Of a stretch of DNA of 18,522 nt, positions 14,688-18,522 are shown one piece after another; the stretch's first letter is position 1; each line of letters opens with the position of its first letter. The position numbers and the translations under genes were made by a program. Source of the DNA: an uncultured Lachnospiraceae bacterium. GTDB lineage: Bacteria; Bacillota; Clostridia; Lachnospirales; Lachnospiraceae. The notes below the pieces were generated by a model. That model was not told the origin of the DNA and made no database searches. It saw only the letters and a list, made by a program, of their open reading frames with translations. The stretch covers positions 1-18,522 of the forward strand of contig CAJUNB010000025.1 in the NCBI GenBank assembly GCA_910587635.1. The letters run 5' to 3'.

Positions 14688-14885
14688 TTTTACCTCCCAT
14701 GCTGCCTTTTCTACATCTCTCTATGAAATCTTCTCTGTCTTTTGTCTTACCTATCTTCTTTGCATTCATCCCCACAAAATAGCGGGGATAAATGCAAGAA
14801 TTTACAATATTACCTTATTCTATAACTCCCTATATCTGGTCTTTCATATCGATATATCCTGTATCTGGCTTTCCTGCGATACCCC
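14688..14885 (-). other. Intercistronic region with stem-loop (14761-14796)
   Basis: This lies between the binding-protein and ATPase genes. At 14761-14796 the minus strand forms a 13-bp stem, TGCATTTATCCCC with GGGGATGAATGCA. The only non-Watson-Crick position is U-G on the minus strand; on the plus strand it would be a C-A mismatch, so the fold favours RNA in the operon's direction. No U-tract follows. Such hairpins after binding-protein genes commonly protect that part of the mRNA. No other promoter or gene is convincing here. Confidence 0.65.
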
Positions 14886-16070
14886 TTACTGTACCATCTT
14901 CCACCAAGCTACATTGTCCATATAATCCTTTACTGTATCAGAAGTAATAACGGGCTTCGCTTCAGCTGTCGGGAAAGGTATAAATTTGCCTTCCGGCTCT
15001 GTACCGTCATTCAGATAATTCACTGCATATGCACATGCAATGTATCCCGAGCCATAGGGATCTGTGTTATAGGTAGCGAACATTTCTCCCGATTCTACTG
15101 CATTTGTAGCATCTACACTGCCGTCAAATCCTGCTACCAGCACATCTGTCATGCCAGCTGCCTTCAGTGCCTGTAATCCACCAAGTGCACTTTCATCGTT
15201 GCAGCCGATAACGCCCTGTACATCGGTATATTTCTGTAATAAGTTCTCTGTAACAGACATCCCTTCTGTTCTCTTAAAGTTTGCTGTCTGAGAAGCTACA
15301 ATCTCGATTTCCGCATATTCTGCCAGTGCATCCTGGATTCCGTTCAGTCTTTCAATAGCATTTGCAGCTCCGGGAGGTCCCTCTAAAACAATGATGTTGC
15401 CTTTTCCGCCAAGAGCTTCTGCCATCTCTTTCGCTATCGTATAGCCTGTCTCATAGTAGTCAACACCTGTCCGCAGGAATGTATCTTCAGAACCTGGTGT
15501 TCCGATGGTAAGTACAATGATTCCCGCATCCTGTGCCTTTCTGACACCCGGCATAATACCGTTAGAATCTGCGCAGTGAACGATGATTACATCCATCTCC
15601 TGCTGAATCATATCTTCCATGATCTTTACCTGCTCTTCTACACTGTCAGCTGTGGAAGGAGCCTGTGTGACCGCCGTGAATCCCATATCCGCGCCGGCCT
15701 TTTTCACGCCTTCTGCCTGTGCAATCATATATGGATTCGTTGTGTTTTTTGCTATGTAACCGATCTTATAATCTTCATTTGCTTTTACGTCTGATGTTAC
15801 TTTTGCACCAATCCCCTGTACGGGAAGATCTGCTACCGGAACAATTGTAGCTGATGACAATCCTCCTGAAGACTCTGTCTTAGCCTCTTCCTGACCTGCT
15901 TCTTCCGCGCTTTCTCCCGAGCTCTCCTCCGTATCGGCATCTGCAGTAGTCTGCGCTGCATCGCTGCCATCACCATTTGAAGAAGCCTGCTCTGATGAAC
16001 CGCACCCTGTAACAAGAGTCCCGACCAACACTGCTGTCAACAAAATTGATAATAATGTCTTCTTTCTCAT
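14886..16070 (-). CDS. Sugar-binding lipoprotein of the ABC transporter (RbsB-like)
   Basis: This is the extracellular substrate-binding protein, membrane-anchored by lipid. Residues 1-22 are a lipoprotein signal peptide (MRKKTLLSIL..., lipobox LVTGC) with Cys23 as the acylation site. A 60-residue Ser/Ala/Asp/Glu-rich linker follows. From about residue 90 there is a periplasmic-binding-protein type 1 sugar fold: KIGYIAKNTTNPYM, DVIIVHCADSNG, IGTPGSEDTFLRTGVDY and VAGFDGSVDA. The ligand pocket is of the ribose/xylose/autoinducer-2 kind, so a pentose-like or branched sugar, or a derivative, is plausible but not proven. AAAGGAGG precedes the ATG. It is the first gene behind the strong promoter at 16141-16169. 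Confidence 0.95.
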   Translation of the reverse strand: MRKKTLLSILLTAVLVGTLVTGCGSSEQASSNGDGSDAAQTTADADTEESSGESAEEAGQEEAKTESSGGLSSATIVPVADLPVQGIGAKVTSDVKANEDYKIGYIAKNTTNPYMIAQAEGVKKAGADMGFTAVTQAPSTADSVEEQVKIMEDMIQQEMDVIIVHCADSNGIMPGVRKAQDAGIIVLTIGTPGSEDTFLRTGVDYYETGYTIAKEMAEALGGKGNIIVLEGPPGAANAIERLNGIQDALAEYAEIEIVASQTANFKRTEGMSVTENLLQKYTDVQGVIGCNDESALGGLQALKAAGMTDVLVAGFDGSVDATNAVESGEMFATYNTDPYGSGYIACAYAVNYLNDGTEPEGKFIPFPTAEAKPVITSDTVKDYMDNVAWWKMVQ

Positions 16071-16105
16071 TTTCGTCCTCCTTTTCTTTTTCCTTCATCC
16101 GCTCT

Positions 16106-16128
16106 GGATATCGGATATTGGATACAAT
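16106..16128 (-). promoter_or_regulatory. Candidate GntR/FCD operator with tandem heptamers
   Basis: On the minus strand, ATTGTATCCAAT (16128-16117) is a 12-bp near-palindrome (10 of 12 positions symmetric), close to the TTGTAT-ACAA style of FadR/FCD-type operators. It overlaps three tandem heptamers, GGATATC-GGATATT-GGATACA on the plus strand (16106-16126). The site lies about 7-28 nt after the predicted transcription start (near 16134), where a repressor would block elongation or clearance. Assignment to the GntR gene in the operon is inference. Confidence 0.45.
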
Positions 16129-16140
16129 CTTGTTGCAGAT

Positions 16141-16169
16141 AATATATCATGTAACATTTTACCTGTCAA
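16141..16169 (-). promoter_or_regulatory. Strong promoter of the catabolic operon
   Basis: On the minus strand, a consensus TTGACA (16169-16164), a 17-nt spacer and TATATT (16146-16141) give a start near 16134 and a 64-nt leader ending in AAAGGAGG before the binding-protein gene. Confidence 0.88.
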
Positions 16170-16351
16170 TATTAAATAGTATATTTTTTGTTTTTCACAT
16201 CTTTTTGTGAATTATATACAATATTGGTCTTCATTTTCTGTCTATTATTCCAGGAGCAAAGATGTGTCCCCATACTCCGTACTATGGAAGCACAAAGTGG
16301 CGCGGAATTACGGAGGAACTTTCTATACGATACCCTCAGGAAACAGCGAAT
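16170..16351 (-). other. Intergenic region upstream of the operon promoter
   Basis: This is part of the 441-nt gap between the two operons. I see no convincing gene. CAATATTG-type motifs sit at 16219-16226 and next to the -35 element. An inverted repeat, CTCCGTA / TACGGAG (16275-16281 and 16309-16315), encloses 27 nt. GATACCCTC occurs here at 16329-16337 and again at 16449-16457. No function can be assigned. Confidence 0.4.
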
Positions 16352-16401
16352 AAAAAAAGAGCATTGTCTCATAACCAAAATTCCGTTATGTTACAACACT
16401 C
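16352..16401 (-). terminator. Terminator after the ketose-bisphosphate aldolase operon
   Basis: On the minus strand, GAGTGTTGT pairs with ACAATGCTC (9 bp including two G-U pairs). After a 2x2 internal loop, CATAAC pairs with GTTATG (6 bp) around a 9-nt loop. Seven T residues follow (16358-16352). It separates the aldolase transcript from the sugar-transport operon. Confidence 0.85.
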
Positions 16402-16434
16402 TCTTCCGCTTCTGTTTAAAATAAGGCTCCTATT

Positions 16435-16515
16435 CTATTTCTGCATTCGATACCCTCGGCGAAGTTCAGGATGTGTATCCCCTTGTTCCTTAAGAATATC
16501 TCTGTACTTTGTCAT
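16435..16515 (-). CDS. Possible 26-residue coupled small ORF
   Basis: The stop codon of the aldolase gene overlaps an ATG (ATGA) that opens a 26-codon frame ending in TAG at 16435. The peptide is hydrophilic and basic (MTKYRDILKEQG, then DTHPELRRGYRMQK) with no membrane segment. The frame ends 33 nt before the terminator. It could be a genuine small coupled protein, the stub of a decayed downstream gene, or chance. I do not recognise it, and its only support is the ATGA overlap. Confidence 0.3.
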   Translation of the reverse strand: MTKYRDILKEQGDTHPELRRGYRMQK

Positions 16516-17357
16516 GCCTTGCCATCAGCTCCGAACAGGCGGATCTTTTCTTTTACTACTTTTTTCATAGCTTCTATCTCATAGGAAATCATCGTTGTCA
16601 GGCTTCCTGCGCCTTCCGACAACGCTTTTTCTGCGCCTTCTTTTCCGGCCCTTTCCAGATCTGTAAAGATATTCACTTTGCAGATTCCCCTTTTTACCGC
16701 CGTCCTGAAATCATCATCGGCAAGGCCACTGCCTCCATGCAGCACAAGAGGAAGCCCTGTACGTGAAGAAATCGTTGAAATACGGTCAAAATCTAACTTA
16801 GGCGGAAATTTATAAGCTCCATGAGCATTTCCCACTGCCACTGCCAGGGCATCTACGCCGGTATCAGACACAAAATCTGCAGCCATATCGGGATCTGTAT
16901 AAAAGTCACTGGGATTTGCCAGTTTACCAGCCCCCTCATTATCCCCTACATGACCCAATTCTCCTTCCACCATAACGCCCATCGCATGACAGATCTTTAC
17001 CATCTCCGCTAAACGTTTTTTATTTTCTTCATAGGCACATACAGAACAATCATACATAACGGAGGTAAATCCCGCCTGCAGTGCCCGAATGCATCCCTCA
17101 AAGGTGAGTCCATGATCATAGTGGACAACAACAGGAACCTTCGCTTTTTGTGCCATGGGAATCAGATATTCTGCCACACGTTCCAGGTTTGTAACCGTAA
17201 GCAGCACTTCTGCCGAACCGATCATAACCGGTGCGTTCATTTCCTCCGCCGCCTCAATTACAGCTCTGGCCATCTCCAAATTTACAGCATTGAAAAATCC
17301 AACTCCATAGCCTCCCTTTTTAGCCGGTAACAATACATCATTCATTGTAACTAACAT
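16512..17357 (-). CDS. Class II ketose-bisphosphate aldolase (Fba/GatY family)
   Basis: This is a zinc-dependent aldolase of the fructose-/tagatose-bisphosphate family, 281 residues. GVGFFNAVNLEMARAVIEAA (residues 18-37) matches the family N-terminus. Catalytic Asp81 and zinc ligand His82 lie in VVHYDHG. Glu133 lies in MVEGELG, followed by the flexible loop. His179 is in VGNAHGAY and His207 in LVLHGGSG; the phosphate-binding GGSG and VNIFTDL follow. A short form like this often acts on a bisphosphate other than fructose-1,6-bisphosphate, so it may be a pathway enzyme rather than the glycolytic one (inference). GGAGG sits 7 nt before the ATG. It is followed by a terminator and preceded 58 nt upstream by the PHP gene. 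Confidence 0.94.
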   Translation of the reverse strand: MLVTMNDVLLPAKKGGYGVGFFNAVNLEMARAVIEAAEEMNAPVMIGSAEVLLTVTNLERVAEYLIPMAQKAKVPVVVHYDHGLTFEGCIRALQAGFTSVMYDCSVCAYEENKKRLAEMVKICHAMGVMVEGELGHVGDNEGAGKLANPSDFYTDPDMAADFVSDTGVDALAVAVGNAHGAYKFPPKLDFDRISTISSRTGLPLVLHGGSGLADDDFRTAVKRGICKVNIFTDLERAGKEGAEKALSEGAGSLTTMISYEIEAMKKVVKEKIRLFGADGKA

Positions 17358-17415
17358 CTTTTATCCTCCTTTTTTATCATATCTCTCTGTAAATGAGAGA
17401 ATGCACAGTCAAGCT

Positions 17416-18141
17416 TCAGGAAACAAGTCCAATATGCAACTTAAATTTCTTCACATCAGTATTAATCAGCAATTCCTTTGTAAATCCCACTTGATTCAGT
17501 AATGTACACGCTTCCTCAAAACGTCCTACATAGGCAGGGTCATGGGCATCTGAACTTATCATAACAAAAACACCATGCTTTTGACAGAGAGAAAGCATTT
17601 TTTTATAATTTTCTACACAATTTAGTCGTTTCTGTGGCTTCAATAGGGAACTATTATTCAGCTCCAACGCCACATGGTATTTCTTAGCTCCCAGAACAAG
17701 CTTTTCATAATCCAGCGGCATATGATCATCATCTGGATGGGACACCAGGCATACCTTTGGAGCTTTCATACAGGAAACGATATTTTCTGTATTTTTTAAA
17801 ATTCCTTCATTGTGATAACACTGTTTATGTATTCCAATGATGGCAAAATCCAGATAATCCAAATATTTCTGTGCTAAAGAGAGCGTTCCATCATTTAAAA
17901 CGTTTACTTCACAACCATATATAATTTCCGTTCCGTTCCAATTTTTCGGAGCCACGCTTAGATTAGAAAAATAAATGGGATCACAGGTTCCGGGAATTCC
18001 CGGTGCATGCTCGCTGATTCCCAGCAATTTTAAGTTTCTTTTTCCTGCACTCTCCGCCATTTCACGAATCGTACCATATGCATGTCCACTTGCTATCGTA
18101 TGCGTATGAATATCCAGTAATAAATCCGAAACAGCAATCAT
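17416..18141 (-). CDS. PHP-domain metal phosphoesterase (YcdX-like)
   Basis: This is a polymerase-and-histidinol-phosphatase (PHP) domain protein, a trinuclear-metal phosphatase family. From the ATG at 18141 it has 241 residues. Motifs in order are DIHTHTIASGHAYGT (motif I, the first histidines), LGISEHAP, GCEVNV (Glu ligand), FAIIGIHKQ, LVSHPDDD, and SSDAHDP near residue 200. The complete ligand set and length fit YcdX-type phosphatases rather than dedicated histidinol-phosphatase HisJ. The start at 18141 is favoured by GAGAGGAG 6 nt upstream; an ATG at 18183 has no site. It is the first gene after the rRNA terminator and is likely co-transcribed with the aldolase, so it may remove phosphate from a sugar intermediate (inference). 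No clear promoter was found. Confidence 0.9.
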   Translation of the reverse strand: MIAVSDLLLDIHTHTIASGHAYGTIREMAESAGKRNLKLLGISEHAPGIPGTCDPIYFSNLSVAPKNWNGTEIIYGCEVNVLNDGTLSLAQKYLDYLDFAIIGIHKQCYHNEGILKNTENIVSCMKAPKVCLVSHPDDDHMPLDYEKLVLGAKKYHVALELNNSSLLKPQKRLNCVENYKKMLSLCQKHGVFVMISSDAHDPAYVGRFEEACTLLNQVGFTKELLINTDVKKFKLHIGLVS

Positions 18142-18225
18142 ATTACTCTCCTCTCTTCGAACTGAACGTCTACACTTTTTCATATATAAACGCCTTCAGG
18201 AAACAAGAGTGTACTTTACACCTGC

Positions 18226-18263
18226 AAAATAAAAAAGCATAACAAACAGTTTTGTTGTTATGC
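18226..18263 (-). terminator. Terminator of the rRNA operon
   Basis: On the minus strand, a perfect 9-bp stem GCATAACAA (18263-18255) / TTGTTATGC (18245-18237) is followed by TTTTTTATTTT. It is the only strong terminator between the 23S gene and the PHP gene. Confidence 0.88.
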
Positions 18264-18300
18264 CTACTTTACTTTTTATTTGGAAAGAACTACTCTCTCC

Positions 18301-18415
18301 TTCAGGGCCATGCCCTGAAAACCGAACACTGAAAGATTCTGGGACATCTCTTTACTGCTTTGTAATGCTGTGTAATCAGGACTCCTCCCACTTACGCGGG
18401 TCCCTCCTCATTACA
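18301..18415 (-). ncRNA. Structured 3' spacer of the rRNA transcript, no 5S
   Basis: Just after the 23S 3' end, TGTAATGAGGA (18415-18405) pairs with TCCTGATTACA (18381-18371) with one mismatch, and an inner CCCGC / GTGGG stem continues it. Further on, TTCAGGGC / GCCCTGAA (18319-18312 with 18308-18301) forms a perfect 8-bp hairpin. These are probably processing signals. The stretch down to the terminator has no sequence resembling 5S rRNA or a tRNA. Confidence 0.55.
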
Positions 18416-18417
18416 TT

Positions 18418-18522
18418 GGTCAAGCCCTCGGCCTATCAGCAGCAGTCAGCTCCACATATCACTATGCTTCCACCTCTGCCCTGTCTACCCCGTACTCTTC
18501 GGGGGGCCTTACCCTTTCGGGG
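18418..18522 (-). rRNA. rrl: 23S ribosomal RNA, 3' end (partial)
   Basis: The minus strand ends with the hallmark GGCCGAGGGCTTGACC of a 23S rRNA 3' terminus. Before it comes GAGCTGACTGCTGCTGATA and the conserved stretch GGAAGCATAGTGATATGTG. The gene continues beyond the window edge. The mature 3' end is placed at about 18418 from the conserved terminal GACC that pairs with the gene's 5' end. Confidence 0.92.

Noticed and set aside
16172..16378. A 68-codon minus-strand frame across the gap upstream of the binding-protein promoter.
   Set aside because: It overlaps both the terminator and the operon promoter, has no ribosome binding site and shows no recognisable family.
17890..17910. A TAAACGTTTTAAA sequence resembling a CcpA cre site.
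   Set aside because: It is inside the PHP coding sequence, matches the consensus imperfectly and has no associated promoter.
17414..18207. A 14-bp direct repeat (17414-17427 and 18194-18207) brackets the PHP gene, as target-site duplications would.
   Set aside because: In 18.5 kb about one 14-mer repeat is expected by chance, there is no transposase, and the copies are too far apart and too long for a typical small insertion. One copy is simply the end of the PHP coding sequence.

Overview
This 18.5 kb window looks like the chromosome of a Gram-positive anaerobe of the Clostridia, most likely a Lachnospiraceae-type gut organism. The evidence is moderate GC with strong AGGAGG ribosome binding sites, TTGACA/TATAAT-type promoters, a CheV chemotaxis protein, a ribose-type sugar ABC transporter and the form of the rRNA spacer. 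This is inference from style, since no species-diagnostic gene is complete. Every convincing gene lies on the minus strand, so transcription runs from high to low coordinates.

Layout, in the direction of transcription. (a) 18522-18142: 3' end of a 23S rRNA gene, a structured spacer with no 5S gene, and a terminator. (b) 18141-16352: PHP-domain metal phosphoesterase, class II ketose-bisphosphate aldolase, a possible 26-codon coupled ORF, then a strong terminator. (c) 16169-6070: a nine-gene catabolic operon. It has an excellent promoter, a candidate GntR operator, lipoprotein sugar-binding protein, ABC ATPase, two permeases, a metallo-beta-lactamase-fold hydrolase, a Tm-1-like/UPF0261 protein, a class II aldolase/adducin-family enzyme, a GntR/FCD regulator and a RuBisCO-like protein (RLP), closed by a terminator. 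(d) 6013-4941: monocistronic cheV with its own promoter and terminator. (e) 4920-492: a short SIR2-derived protein, a repeat-rich leader, an acidic/lysine-rich single-pass membrane protein translationally coupled to hisH and hisF, then ung. (f) 482-262: tRNA-Leu(CAA) with its own promoter and terminator. (g) 113-6: a 108-nt near-perfect palindrome.

The main interest is block (c) with (b). A ribose-family importer is joined to an RLP that keeps the Lys-Asp-Asp-Glu metal site but has lost other RuBisCO catalytic residues, plus a lactonase-like hydrolase, an ATP-binding Tm-1-like protein and a class II aldolase. No ordinary sugar kinase or dehydrogenase is present. This is consistent with an uncharacterised pathway for an unusual sugar, lactone or acid sugar: uptake, possible ring opening, possible phosphorylation by the UPF0261 protein, enolisation, isomerisation or decarboxylation by the RLP, and aldol cleavage. 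The GntR protein probably controls it. The substrate cannot be read from sequence alone.

Other noteworthy parts are two complex repeat structures (6-113 and 4171-4316), the SIR2-derived protein that lacks catalytic motifs, and hairpins between genes of the catabolic operon that suggest differential mRNA stability.
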